From Actinobacteria bacterium 69-20 (GTDB taxonomy: Bacteria; Actinomycetota; Actinomycetes; Mycobacteriales; Nakamurellaceae): DNA of 64,000 nt. The DNA lies in NCBI GenBank assembly GCA_001897425.1, contig MKSW01000006.1, positions 84,976 through 148,975 on the forward strand. The letters run 5' to 3'. Positions 8,111-16,892 of this stretch are shown here, in pieces (position 1 is the stretch's first letter; every line of letters begins with the position of its first letter). The notes under the pieces are model-generated. The model was not told where the DNA came from. It saw only the letters and a list, made by a program, of their open reading frames with translations, and ran no database searches. A program made the position numbers and the translations under genes.

Positions 8111-9655
8111 GTGCCGACCGAACACCGCAGCGCCGCGCGGGCGCTCCCCTTCGCCACGGTGCTCGGGGTGCTCTTCCTGACCTTCCTCGACACCACTATC
8201 GTCACAGTGGTTCTCGGGGACATCCAGTACACGCTCGGGGCCGGCGTGATCCCGCTGCAGTGGGTGGTCAACGCTTATGCGCTGCCGTTCGCCGCGCTGA
8301 TGCTGTTCGCCGGGTCGCTCGGCGACAGGCTCGGCCGGAAGAAGCTCATGGTGATCGGCATCGTGGTCTTCTGTGCCGGTTCGGTGGTGTGCGCACTCGC
8401 ACCGACGGTCGGCGCCCTGATCACCGGGCGCGCGATCATGGGGATCGGCGCCGCGGCGTCCGAGCCGGGCACGCTGTCCGTGATCCGACACCTGTTCCCG
8501 GATCGGAAGAGTCGCGCGCGGGCCATCGGCGGCTGGGCCGCGGTCGCCGGAATGTCCCTGGCCCTGGGACCCGTCATAGGCGGCCTGCTCGCGGCGGCGG
8601 GTGACTGGCGGGCGGTGTTCTGGTTCAACCTGGCGTTCGGCGTCGTGTTGCTGGCGCTCGTGGTGGCGGCGATTCCGGAGAGCCGGGATCCGCAGCCGGG
8701 GCGGCTGGACTACGCCGGGCTCGTGCTCGGTGCCGTCGCGCTGGGCGGGCTGATCTTCGCCGGCATGGTGGGCGAGCACTACGGGTACGGGGCGCCGTGG
8801 GTGGTGCTGCTGTTCGCTGTCGGCGGGATCGCCGCGGTGGCCCTCGTGCTGGTCGAAAAGCGTGTGGCCAGCCCGGTTGTCAACCTGCGCATGCTGGGTC
8901 AGCGGCCGGTCACAGACGCCCTGTTCGGCGCGTTCGCGCTGTACTTCGGGGTGTTCTCGATCTTCTTCTTCACCGCCCTGTACCTGGATCTGGTCGAGGG
9001 GTACAGCGGACTGCGCATGGCCGGCCTGTTCAGTGCGATGGCGGCGCTGATCGTCGTAGGTTCTCTCGCGTCGGGCTGGTGGGTCGGTCGCGGCGGGCCG
9101 CGAGCACCGCTCGTCGTGGGCGCGATGATCGCTGCGGCGGGCATCGTGCTCACGCGCGTGTTCCTCACGGCCACACCGGGTTTCGCGTCGCTGGCGATGT
9201 CCCTCGCCGTCGCCGGGCTCGGGTTCGGGCTCGCCGTGGTACCCGTGACTGCCGCCGTGCTGACGCACGTCCCGGCGACCCATTCAGGCATGGCGGCCGG
9301 GGCGACCAACACGGCGCGTCAGCTTGGCGCGGTGGTCGGGGTGACGGTGCTCGGCGCTCTGGTCAGCGCGACGATGACTCGCACCCTCGGGGCGGATCTG
9401 GGCAAGAATCCGCTGCTCAGCGGGGTGAAGGACATCATCCTGTCCGCGTTCAAGACGGGCGGGGATGCGGCGAAGGGCCTCGATTTCGCGCACCCGAACC
9501 CGCTGCTGGCGCCGTTCGTCGAGTCGACGGCCCGTGCCTTCCGCGACGGGATCCATGTGGCGCTAGTGGTTTCGGCCGCGTTGATCGTCGTTTCGGCGGG
9601 TATGACGCTGTTCTCGCCGCGCGAGAGTCGGCAACCCGCGCCCGAATTCGACTGA
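8111..9655 (+). CDS. MFS drug:H+ antiporter (DHA2, 14-helix type)
   Basis: Major facilitator superfamily exporter of 514 residues. Helix 1 carries LDTTIVTVVLGDIQ, equivalent to the DHA2 motif LDxTIVNVALP. The loop between helices 2 and 3 is GSLGDRLGRKKLM (motif A). Motif C-like GMSLALGPVIGGLL follows in helix 5. GTG start at 8111. The last residues, from about 495 on, contain an exact copy of the dispersed 13-bp word read as Gly-Met-Thr-Leu-Phe. The exported compound is unknown. Confidence 0.88.
   Translation: MPTEHRSAARALPFATVLGVLFLTFLDTTIVTVVLGDIQYTLGAGVIPLQWVVNAYALPFAALMLFAGSLGDRLGRKKLMVIGIVVFCAGSVVCALAPTVGALITGRAIMGIGAAASEPGTLSVIRHLFPDRKSRARAIGGWAAVAGMSLALGPVIGGLLAAAGDWRAVFWFNLAFGVVLLALVVAAIPESRDPQPGRLDYAGLVLGAVALGGLIFAGMVGEHYGYGAPWVVLLFAVGGIAAVALVLVEKRVASPVVNLRMLGQRPVTDALFGAFALYFGVFSIFFFTALYLDLVEGYSGLRMAGLFSAMAALIVVGSLASGWWVGRGGPRAPLVVGAMIAAAGIVLTRVFLTATPGFASLAMSLAVAGLGFGLAVVPVTAAVLTHVPATHSGMAAGATNTARQLGAVVGVTVLGALVSATMTRTLGADLGKNPLLSGVKDIILSAFKTGGDAAKGLDFAHPNPLLAPFVESTARAFRDGIHVALVVSAALIVVSAGMTLFSPRESRQPAPEFD
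9601..9613 (+). repeat. dispersed 13-bp word, exact
   Basis: TATGACGCTGTTC inside the 3' end of the MFS gene, preceded by GGG and followed by TCG as in other copies. Confidence 0.75.
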
Positions 9656-9867
9656 CATCGGCGGCCGCGCCCCACGCGGCACCCCAGGCGACATTCTCTG
9701 TGACATTCCCAGTGATATCCCGCGTGACACGTCTGTGGCCGCTTCCGGACGCCAGGGCGGTTTTTGGCTACGTGGACAGGTCAACAGGCCGTAATCTCGC
9801 CGCAGGAACTGCCGGTATCGGCGTGGCACCGTGCCACGAACTCGTGCTGCAGATCGAAGGTTGGCTC

Positions 9868-11580
9868 ATGGACGCGTCGGCTCTGCCCGCTGATGCGCTG
9901 GCGGCTGCCGAAGACCTGGCCGCGATCGTGCGGGCGTCGCCGGATGCCATGTACACGACGCGCCTGGACCGCACCGTCCTCACCTGGAATCGCGGCGCGG
10001 AACGGCTCTACGGCCGGCCCGCGGCCGAGGTCATCGGACGATCCTTCGACGCCATGATTCCGGGCGAGCGGGCCGCCGAGGTCGAGTGGATCATCACCGA
10101 GGTGAGTCAGGGCCGCTGGGTGGAGGGGTTGGAGACGCAGCGCCGTCGCGCCGACGGCTCGCTCGTCGATCTATCGGTGACGGTCGCCCCGATCTTCGAT
10201 GCGCGGGGGCGGGTCGACCGGGTGGCGTCGGTCGCCGGCGACATCACGGCGCTGAAGAATTCGCAGCGTGAGCTGGCCGAGTCACTGCGCCAGTTGCGCG
10301 AGCTCGTCTATCGCGATCCGCTCACCCGGGCCGGCAGCCGAACCCTTCTCATCGAGAACCTCGAATCGCTCCGCGGCGGGGCGCGCGACATCACCGTGCT
10401 CACTGCCGATGTCGACGATTTCCAGTACTTCAACAACACCTTCGGGCACCAGACCGGTGACAGCGTCCTGATGTTCCTCGCGGACCTGTTCCGGGGCCTG
10501 CTCGCCGATGACGAGATCCTCGCCCGCATCGGCGGCGACGAGTTCGCCATCATGTCGCACGACCACGGACCCGATCGCGGTGCCGGACTCGCCCGCGCGA
10601 TCCAGGCCGCCCTCGCCGAGCCCGTCGTGCTCGGTGGCCATCGTCACACCATCGGTGTCGGTATGGGGGTCGCGACAGCGTCCCGACCGCTGCCGGGCCT
10701 GGCCGACTTCCTGTTGCGCAGAGCGGATCTCGCACAGTTCGAGGCGAAATCGGCGGGCCACTGCCTGTGGCGCGCCTACGACGCGGACATGGAAGCCGGC
10801 TTCGCGGCGCGCACCACGGTCGAGGAACGCCTCCGCGCCGCCGAGGGCACGGACCAGCTGAGCCTGGTGTACCAACCCATCTGTGATGCGCACACCGGCG
10901 AGATCCTGGAGGTCGAGGCGCTGATGCGCTGGCGGCATCCCGAGGCCGGGCAGGTTTCGCCCGCGGAGTTCATCCCGGTCGCCGAGCAATGCGGGCTGAT
11001 CCTGCCACTCGGCGCGTGGGCGCTCAAGACGGCGTGCCGCGACATCGCGGGACTGGGCCGACGCGGGCGGCCGGTGCGGTTGAACGTCAACGTCTCACCG
11101 CGGCAGCTCGCGGATCCCGGGTTCTCGGCGGTCGTCGCCGGGGCGCTGATAGCGAGCGGCCTGCCTGCCGAACGGTTGACGTTGGAGATCACCGAGGGTG
11201 CTATCGCCGCGTCGAACCAGACCATCGCCGCCGAGCTCGAGGAGCTCAGGAGGCTGGGTGTGGGGCTGGCCGTCGACGATTTCGGTACGGGCCATTCGTC
11301 GCTGGCGCGGCTTCATGCGCTGCCGTTCACCACCGTCAAGGTCGACAAGTCATTGGTCGACGGCGTCGCCGGCGTGCGCGGGGGTGACGTGATCGTGCAC
11401 GCCGTGATCGGCATGGCGCATGGGCTCGGGCTCCTCGTGGTCGCCGAAGGGGTGGAGCATCAGGAACAGCTCGACCGGCTGCGCGAGATCGGTGGCGACC
11501 TGATCCAAGGATTCCTGCTGCACCGGCCCATGCCGCTCGCCGAACTCGCGGAGCGCCTGCCCGCCCAGGCCGGCGTCTAG
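9868..11580 (+). CDS. PAS-GGDEF-EAL cyclic-di-GMP turnover protein
   Basis: Soluble 570-residue signalling protein. A PAS domain occupies about residues 20-130 (MYTTRLDRTVLTWN to DITALK). A GGDEF domain follows with intact GGDEF at residues 222-226. The EAL domain has EAL at 350-352, NVSPRQL, EITEG, DDFGTGHSS, a Lys in VKVDKSL and EGVE, so both catalytic halves look competent. The inhibitory RxxD site expected just before GGDEF reads LLAD, so product inhibition is probably lost. The ATG at 9868 was chosen because the frame upstream lies inside the MFS gene. No membrane segment is seen, and the PAS ligand is unknown. Confidence 0.9.
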   Translation: MDASALPADALAAAEDLAAIVRASPDAMYTTRLDRTVLTWNRGAERLYGRPAAEVIGRSFDAMIPGERAAEVEWIITEVSQGRWVEGLETQRRRADGSLVDLSVTVAPIFDARGRVDRVASVAGDITALKNSQRELAESLRQLRELVYRDPLTRAGSRTLLIENLESLRGGARDITVLTADVDDFQYFNNTFGHQTGDSVLMFLADLFRGLLADDEILARIGGDEFAIMSHDHGPDRGAGLARAIQAALAEPVVLGGHRHTIGVGMGVATASRPLPGLADFLLRRADLAQFEAKSAGHCLWRAYDADMEAGFAARTTVEERLRAAEGTDQLSLVYQPICDAHTGEILEVEALMRWRHPEAGQVSPAEFIPVAEQCGLILPLGAWALKTACRDIAGLGRRGRPVRLNVNVSPRQLADPGFSAVVAGALIASGLPAERLTLEITEGAIAASNQTIAAELEELRRLGVGLAVDDFGTGHSSLARLHALPFTTVKVDKSLVDGVAGVRGGDVIVHAVIGMAHGLGLLVVAEGVEHQEQLDRLREIGGDLIQGFLLHRPMPLAELAERLPAQAGV

Positions 11581-11600
11581 CCGGCCCTGACCCGCCACTT

Positions 11601-11678
11601 CCTTCCCCGCCGAGCGGTGCGAAATTGCGGACAAAGCGGGCGCTGAGCGGTACATTTCGCACCGCTCGGCGGGGAAGG
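11601..11678. repeat. REP-like hairpin element, copy 1 (25-bp arms, 28-nt loop)
   Basis: Perfect 25-bp inverted repeat, 11601-11625 against 11654-11678, with a 28-nt loop. The core arm is GAGCGGTGCGAAAT. It lies between the convergent stops of the GGDEF-EAL gene and the TPM gene, so it could end transcription in both directions, though there is no T-run. A second copy with the same loop length lies at 32096-32159. Confidence 0.8.
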
Positions 11679-11703
11679 CACCGCCCCGCGGAGAAGGGCG
11701 ACG

Positions 11704-13824
11704 TCAGAAGCTGCCGCCGAAACCTCCGCCTCCGCCGAAGCCACCACCAAAACCGCCGCCGCCTCCGCCGCCGAAACCTCCGCCCCCGAACCCGCCGAAG
11801 CCGCCGCCCCAACCGCCGCCGCGGCGTCCCGAGTTCAGGATCGAATTGATGAGGATCCCGCCGAGGATCGCCCCGCCGATCCCGCGCATCGGGGAACCGC
11901 CGCGCGAACCGCCGGTCCAGTTGTTCATATCGTCCTGAGCCTCGTCGTACGCCTGGCGTGCCAGGTCGGTCGCCTGCCGCGCCTCACCGAGGGCGCCGTG
12001 TGCGTCGGTCGGGGCCAGCTGCTGCGCTCGATCGAGATGCCGGCGGGCTTCGGCCAGCCGGGTACGGGCCGTGGTGTTCATCGCACCGCGCCGCGTCGAG
12101 ATGTAGTCGCTCACGCCGGAGACGACCGAGGTCGCCGTGGACAGCTCCGTGTCCAGCGCCGCGCGGTCGCGTTGTTCCTGTTCCTGCGCCGACTTCGTCG
12201 CCGCCGCGATCCCGTCGAGTTGCCGGTCGGCGTCGCCGAGCTGTTTGAGTGCATAGATCGGGTCGCGCGCCGCCTGGGCCGTCATCGACTCGACGATCGC
12301 GTTCTGCACCTCGTCGACGCGACCCTTCAGAGCGTCCGTCTCGCCGCCGGCGCTTCCGGAGGCAAGTGCGGCGCGTGCCGCCGAGAGCTCCGCAGTGACC
12401 CGCTCCCGGACCGTGCCGACCTGAGCGGCCGCCGCGGCCAGATCGGTGTCGAGCCGATCGATCGCATCGAGCAGGGTAGTCGCCTGGCCGACCGCCTCCT
12501 GGGCGGCGCGCGTGGCGAGGATGGCCGGGCCCTTGTCGGCCGCGGCAGCTCCCTGGGTCGCCTCGGCGAGCGAATTGCGCGCGAAGTGCAGCCGCTCGTC
12601 GGCCTGATCGGTATTGCCGGCCACGGTGGCCAGGGCCTGCTCGGAGTACGCGCCCGCCAGTCGCTGCATCGTCGCGGCCGCCTGTGGGAGCCGGACCGCC
12701 TGTCCATCGATGGTTCCGGGCAGGGCAGCGAGCAGTTCGGGCAACCGGGTGCCGAGATCCCTGAGCTCGCTGAACTTCTCGGTCTGTGCCTCCAAGGTGT
12801 CGCTCGCCTGCTGGCACAGGTCGAGGATCTGCTTCATCCAGCTTCGTCGGGTGTCCTCGGATTCGGGGATCTCGTCGTCGATTTCCTGGCGAAGCTGGAA
12901 AGCCTTGGTGAGCTTCTCCTTGGCGTCGTTGTGCGCCGTGCGGAACTCCGCTGTCGCCTGCTCACCGAACTCGGCCTCGGCCAGCGACAGTTCGCTCTCC
13001 GACGCCTGCACCGCGTTGTCGGTCTGGATCAGCGCGTTCACGCTGCGCTCCGAGAGCTTCTCGTACGATTCCGGCGGCGGGCCGGCGTTCTTCTTCGCCG
13101 TCGCAGCGGCCGCCTTCTTGCGCTTCGACGCGTTCAGCACGAGCGCGACGATCACCACGACGGCCAGGATCAGCACTAGCCACAGCCAGGCTAGGCTGCC
13201 GTGCCCTGAGTTCGTTCCGGTCACTGCCCCGGACGAACCGGCGTTGCCGCTTGCTCCGCTGCCGGTCGCCGCGGCCTGAAGCCCTTGAGCCGCAGCGACT
13301 ATCGCACCCGACCAATCGCCGGTGGACATGTGCGGAGCCGCGTCCGCATTGACGATGGACCCGACCTGCGCGTTGGACAACGGCACCGAGACGCCGACCC
13401 AACCCCCGAACCGGTGATCGTGCACGGCGATCGCGAGGAGCACATCGTTGTCCCCGAGATCGGACGCGGTGAATGCTTGCTGAGCCCAGGCGTTCTTGTC
13501 CACGCCGTCGAAGCTGTTCACCAACACCACGTACAGGTTGATGTGCGCCTTGCTGCGCAGTGCGGCGATCGCATCGCGCGCCGCGGAGGTGTCCGCCCCC
13601 ACGCCGGCCTGGTCGTCGATCTGCTTCGTCCCGACATTCACCGGCGCCGTCTGCGGTCGCGCAACTGAGATGACGCTGTTCGCGGCTGCCGCCGGCTGGG
13701 CCACCGCGTAGGAGACTGCGGCCGCCGGCGTCGGCGGGGCCGCGCTCGCGGTGGTGGGCACCGCCACGAGCGATGCCGTGGCGAGCGCGGCAGTACCGGC
13801 AATCAGGCGTGCGGATGTGCGCAT
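11704..13824 (-). CDS. secreted/membrane TPM-domain protein with coiled coil and Gly-rich tail
   Basis: 706 residues. A signal peptide (about 1-28, ending TASAAPP) is followed by an extracytoplasmic TPM domain (about 60-190, including GVGADTSAARDAIAALR and FGGWVGVSVPLSNAQVG). Then comes one membrane helix (LAWLWLVLILAVVVIVALVL, about 213-232), a long alpha-helical coiled-coil cytoplasmic part (about 250-640) and a tail of GGGFGG repeats. TPM proteins such as YgcG are linked to membrane-protein quality control, but the role here is unknown. The start at 13824 gives the signal peptide; the longer frame does not. Three TGGTGTC half-sites lie just upstream. Confidence 0.8.
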   Translation of the reverse strand: MRTSARLIAGTAALATASLVAVPTTASAAPPTPAAAVSYAVAQPAAAANSVISVARPQTAPVNVGTKQIDDQAGVGADTSAARDAIAALRSKAHINLYVVLVNSFDGVDKNAWAQQAFTASDLGDNDVLLAIAVHDHRFGGWVGVSVPLSNAQVGSIVNADAAPHMSTGDWSGAIVAAAQGLQAAATGSGASGNAGSSGAVTGTNSGHGSLAWLWLVLILAVVVIVALVLNASKRKKAAAATAKKNAGPPPESYEKLSERSVNALIQTDNAVQASESELSLAEAEFGEQATAEFRTAHNDAKEKLTKAFQLRQEIDDEIPESEDTRRSWMKQILDLCQQASDTLEAQTEKFSELRDLGTRLPELLAALPGTIDGQAVRLPQAAATMQRLAGAYSEQALATVAGNTDQADERLHFARNSLAEATQGAAAADKGPAILATRAAQEAVGQATTLLDAIDRLDTDLAAAAAQVGTVRERVTAELSAARAALASGSAGGETDALKGRVDEVQNAIVESMTAQAARDPIYALKQLGDADRQLDGIAAATKSAQEQEQRDRAALDTELSTATSVVSGVSDYISTRRGAMNTTARTRLAEARRHLDRAQQLAPTDAHGALGEARQATDLARQAYDEAQDDMNNWTGGSRGGSPMRGIGGAILGGILINSILNSGRRGGGWGGGFGGFGGGGFGGGGGGGFGGGFGGGGGFGGSF
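13669..13681 (+). repeat. dispersed 13-bp word, one mismatch
   Basis: GATGACGCTGTTC inside the TPM-protein gene, read on the other strand as Asn-Ser-Val-Ile just after the signal peptide. Confidence 0.6.
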
Positions 13825-13848
13825 CGGTGCCCCTTCATGGCAGTCGCA

Positions 13849-13890
13849 TGGTGTCGCGATGACACCAGTATGTCCCGATGACACCAGTAT
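13849..13890 (-). promoter_or_regulatory. triple TGGTGTC half-site upstream of the TPM gene
   Basis: TGGTGTC at 13849-13855 faces GACACCA at 13861-13867, forming a 7-bp dyad with a 5-bp spacer. A further copy of GACACCA lies at 13880-13886 as part of a 15-bp direct repeat (13857-13871 and 13876-13890, period 19). The array starts 25 bp from the TPM start codon, a usual operator position. The cognate regulator is unknown. Confidence 0.5.
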
Positions 13891-13946
13891 CCAGTGTGCA
13901 CGGACGGCGCTTCCGGTGTTGTGCCCTCCGGGACCGGCGAAGACAC

Positions 13947-13959
13947 GAACAGCGTCATA
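13947..13959 (-). repeat. dispersed 13-bp word, exact
   Basis: GAACAGCGTCATA in the 315-bp gap between the divergent TPM gene and dnaK. A partial CGTCATA follows at 13962-13968. Confidence 0.75.
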
Positions 13960-14011
13960 CACGTCATATTGGGTGGGAATACACCCGCTGGGAGCCGACG
14001 TTACACGGAAA

Positions 14012-14061
14012 GTTGAGTCGCTGTGACGCAAGATGCGGTAGTTGAGTCGAATCGGCTCAGG
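14012..14061 (+). promoter_or_regulatory. two HAIR-like HspR operators upstream of dnaK
   Basis: The HAIR consensus is CTTGAGT-N7-ACTCAAG. Site 1, 14012-14032, reads GTTGAGT-N7-ACGCAAG. Site 2, 14041-14061, reads GTTGAGT-N7-GCTCAGG. Both lie 79-128 bp before the dnaK ATG. Repression by the HspR encoded at the end of the operon, with DnaK as corepressor, is the known circuit in Streptomyces and mycobacteria. Confidence 0.8.
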
Positions 14062-14139
14062 TATGCTGAGAAGCACTGGACACAACGCGAATCCCAGGCG
14101 CCGTGACGCGGCGTCGCCCAACTTTGCAGGAGGACAAAC

Positions 14140-16032
14140 ATGTCGCGTGCCGTCGGAATCGACCTCGGGACCACCAACTCGGTCGTCTCGGTACTCGAGG
14201 GTGGCGAACCCACCGTCATCGCGAACGCAGAAGGCGCCCGCACCACGCCGTCGATCGTCGCCTTCGCCAAGAACGGCGAGGTGCTCGTCGGCGAAGTGGC
14301 GAAGCGGCAGGCGGTCACCAACGTGGATCGCACCATCCGGTCCGTCAAACGCCACATGGGCACCACCTGGTCCGTCGACATCGACGGCAAAAAGTACACG
14401 CCGCAAGAGATCTCGGCGCGGATCCTCGGAAAGCTCAAGCGCGACGCGGAGTCGTATCTGGGCGAGACGGTGGCGGACGCCGTCATCACCGTGCCCGCCT
14501 ACTTCTCCGACGCACAGCGGCAGGCCACCAAGGAGGCCGGCGAGATCGCGGGGCTCAACGTGCTCCGGATCGTCAACGAGCCGACGGCGGCCGCGCTCGC
14601 CTACGGGCTAGACAAGGGCGACAAGGAGCAGACCATCCTGGTCTTCGACCTCGGCGGCGGTACGTTCGACGTCTCGCTGCTCGAGATCGGTGACGGCGTG
14701 GTCGAAGTCAAGGCCACCAACGGCGACAACCACCTCGGCGGGGACGACTGGGACGACCGGGTCGTGAATTACCTGGTGGAGAAGTTCAAGGCTGCGCACG
14801 GCATCGACCTGACGAAGGACAAGATGGCCATGCAGCGCATCCGCGAAGCTTCGGAGAAGGCCAAGATCGAACTCTCCTCCTCGCAGCAGACCTCGATCAA
14901 CCTCCCGTACATCACGGTGGACGCGGAGAAGAACCCGCTGTTCCTGGACGAGTCGCTGTCGCGCGCCGAGTTCCAGAAGATCACCTCCGATCTGTTGGAT
15001 CGCTGCCGGAACCCGTTCCATCAGGTGATCAAGGACGCCGGTATCAACGTGTCCGCGATCGACCATGTGGTGCTGGTCGGCGGTTCCACCCGTATGCCGG
15101 CCGTCACCGACCTGGTCAAGGAGCTCACCGGCGGCCGCGAGCCAAACAAGGGCGTGAACCCGGACGAGGTCGTCGCGGTCGGCGCGGCGCTGCAGGCCGG
15201 CGTGCTCAAGGGTGAGGTGAAAGACGTTCTGCTGCTGGACGTCACGCCGTTGTCGCTCGGCATCGAGACCAAGGGCGGCGTGATGACCAAGCTCATCGAA
15301 CGCAACACCACCATCCCGACCAAGCGGTCCGAGATCTTCACCACGGCCGAGGACAACCAGCCGTCGGTGCAGATCCAGGTGTTCCAAGGTGAGCGCGAGA
15401 TTGCCGCCTACAACAAGAAACTCGGCATGTTCGAGCTCACCGGGTTGCCCCCGGCGCCGCGCAACGTGCCGCAAATCGAGGTCACCTTCGATATCGACGC
15501 GAACGGGATCGTGCACGTCTCTGCCAAGGATCTGGGCACCGGCAAGGAACAGTCGATGACGATCACCGGCGGCAGCGCGCTGCCGAAGGACGAGATCGAC
15601 CGCATGATGAAGGACGCCGAAGCGCACGCCGCCGAGGACAAGACCCGCCGCGAGGAGGCCGAGGTTCGCAACCAGGCCGAGGCGCTCGTCTTCCAGACCG
15701 AGAAGTTCCTGAAGGACAACGACGAGAAGCTGCCGGAGGAGCCGAAGGAGCGCGTCAAGACCTGCATCACGAAGGTGAACGAGGCGCTGAAGGGCACCGA
15801 CATCGCGGCGGTGAAGTCGGCGGTCGAGGAGTTGGCGAACGAGTCGCAGCAACTCGGCTCGGCGCTGTACGCCAACGCGCAGTCCTCGGCAGGGGCCGCC
15901 GGTGACGGGTTCACGGCGGCCGGCGCCGCGGGCATGTCCGGTGACGGAGCGGCGGGTGCGGCCGGCGGTTCTGCGGGCGGCAGCGATGACGACATCGTCG
16001 ACGCGGAGATCGTGGAGGACGAGCCCAAGTGA
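14140..16032 (+). CDS. dnaK: chaperone DnaK (Hsp70)
   Basis: ATP-dependent cytoplasmic chaperone, 630 residues, the usual length. The N-terminal ATPase shows [10 protein letters not shown] (phosphate 1), [13 protein letters not shown] (connect 1), [14 protein letters not shown] (phosphate 2) and [12 protein letters not shown] (adenosine motif). The substrate-binding domain begins around residue 370 at [11 protein letters not shown], and the lid ends in an acidic tail. An AGGAGG ribosome-binding site lies before the ATG. First gene of dnaK-grpE-dnaJ-hspR; its stop overlaps the grpE GTG by four bases. Confidence 0.98.
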   Translation: MSRAVGIDLGTTNSVVSVLEGGEPTVIANAEGARTTPSIVAFAKNGEVLVGEVAKRQAVTNVDRTIRSVKRHMGTTWSVDIDGKKYTPQEISARILGKLKRDAESYLGETVADAVITVPAYFSDAQRQATKEAGEIAGLNVLRIVNEPTAAALAYGLDKGDKEQTILVFDLGGGTFDVSLLEIGDGVVEVKATNGDNHLGGDDWDDRVVNYLVEKFKAAHGIDLTKDKMAMQRIREASEKAKIELSSSQQTSINLPYITVDAEKNPLFLDESLSRAEFQKITSDLLDRCRNPFHQVIKDAGINVSAIDHVVLVGGSTRMPAVTDLVKELTGGREPNKGVNPDEVVAVGAALQAGVLKGEVKDVLLLDVTPLSLGIETKGGVMTKLIERNTTIPTKRSEIFTTAEDNQPSVQIQVFQGEREIAAYNKKLGMFELTGLPPAPRNVPQIEVTFDIDANGIVHVSAKDLGTGKEQSMTITGGSALPKDEIDRMMKDAEAHAAEDKTRREEAEVRNQAEALVFQTEKFLKDNDEKLPEEPKERVKTCITKVNEALKGTDIAAVKSAVEELANESQQLGSALYANAQSSAGAAGDGFTAAGAAGMSGDGAAGAAGGSAGGSDDDIVDAEIVEDEPK

Positions 16033-16847
16033 CCACATTCGGATCCGGCGCGGGCCGGGGCTCGCGGGCTCCGGGCGGCCGGGAGGACGAACACCACGAG
16101 GGGCACATATCGGTGAAGGACAACCGACGGATCGATCCCAAGACGGGACAGGTCCGCGCCGGATCGGCGTCCGGGTCGATACCGCAACCGGGATCGGCTG
16201 CGGCGAATCCCGCCGATCCGGCGAACGCGGGCCAGCCGGTGACCGCAACAGTCACTGCGAACTCCGAGGAGCTGGCGGCGGCTCGCGCGGAAGCGGCCGA
16301 GCGCACGGCCGACCTGCAACGTCTCTCGGCCGAGTACGCGAACTATCGCAAGCGGGTCGAGCGGGACCGGTTGGCGGCGGGTTCGGCCGGCAAGGCCGCT
16401 GTCCTCGCCGAACTGCTGGGGGTGTGCGACGACTTCGATCGCGCGGAGGAGCACGGCGACTTGGTCGGCGGCTTCAAGAATGTCGCCGACAAGTTCGCCG
16501 GAGCCCTGGAGCGGATGGGGCTTTCGCGATACGGGGCCGAAGGCGACGAGTTCGATCCCAACATGCACGAGGCGGTGCAGTTCGCAACGTCGCCGGACGT
16601 CGATCATCCGACCGTCACCACGGTGCTCCGCGTCGGATACCAGTTCGACGAACGCGTGCTGCGGCCCGCGGTGGTCGTGGTCACCGGCCCGGAACATGAG
16701 GCCGAACCTGCCGCCGCTGGTGCCCCAGCTGATGTCGGGGATGGCGCGGCCGAGTTCGGGTCGCCGAACGACCCGGTGGTGCGCGAGGCCGCGGAAGTCG
16801 CGGAGGCCGCATCGAAGGACGGATCGGAGCCGGCCGAGGACGCTTAG
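16029..16847 (+). CDS. grpE: nucleotide exchange factor GrpE
   Basis: Releases ADP from DnaK. 272 residues, longer than most GrpE because of a disordered N-terminal 75 residues and a C-terminal acidic tail. The conserved core has the coiled coil ([20 protein letters not shown]), the signature [34 protein letters not shown], and the C-terminal beta domain with [10 protein letters not shown] and [23 protein letters not shown] start overlaps the dnaK stop (GTGA), which couples translation. Confidence 0.95.
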   Translation: MTTFGSGAGRGSRAPGGREDEHHEGHISVKDNRRIDPKTGQVRAGSASGSIPQPGSAAANPADPANAGQPVTATVTANSEELAAARAEAAERTADLQRLSAEYANYRKRVERDRLAAGSAGKAAVLAELLGVCDDFDRAEEHGDLVGGFKNVADKFAGALERMGLSRYGAEGDEFDPNMHEAVQFATSPDVDHPTVTTVLRVGYQFDERVLRPAVVVVTGPEHEAEPAAAGAPADVGDGAAEFGSPNDPVVREAAEVAEAASKDGSEPAEDA

Positions 16848-16892
16848 CCTGCCGGTGGACTGTCAGGATTCAGTGGGAGGGAGGTCGAGCGG

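Noticed and set aside
8797..9867. A 927-residue plus-strand frame would extend the GGDEF-EAL protein upstream
   Set aside because: The upstream part overlaps the MFS gene in another frame and is Arg-rich shadow sequence; the PAS domain begins right after the ATG at 9868.
12000..13200. Plus-strand frame of 393 residues antisense to the TPM gene
   Set aside because: Arg/Leu/Gly-rich shadow of the coiled-coil codons, with no recognisable domain.
13825..14406. The TPM-protein frame stays open up to 14406
   Set aside because: The extension would cover the dnaK promoter, the HAIR operators and the start of dnaK; the ATG at 13824 gives a proper signal peptide.
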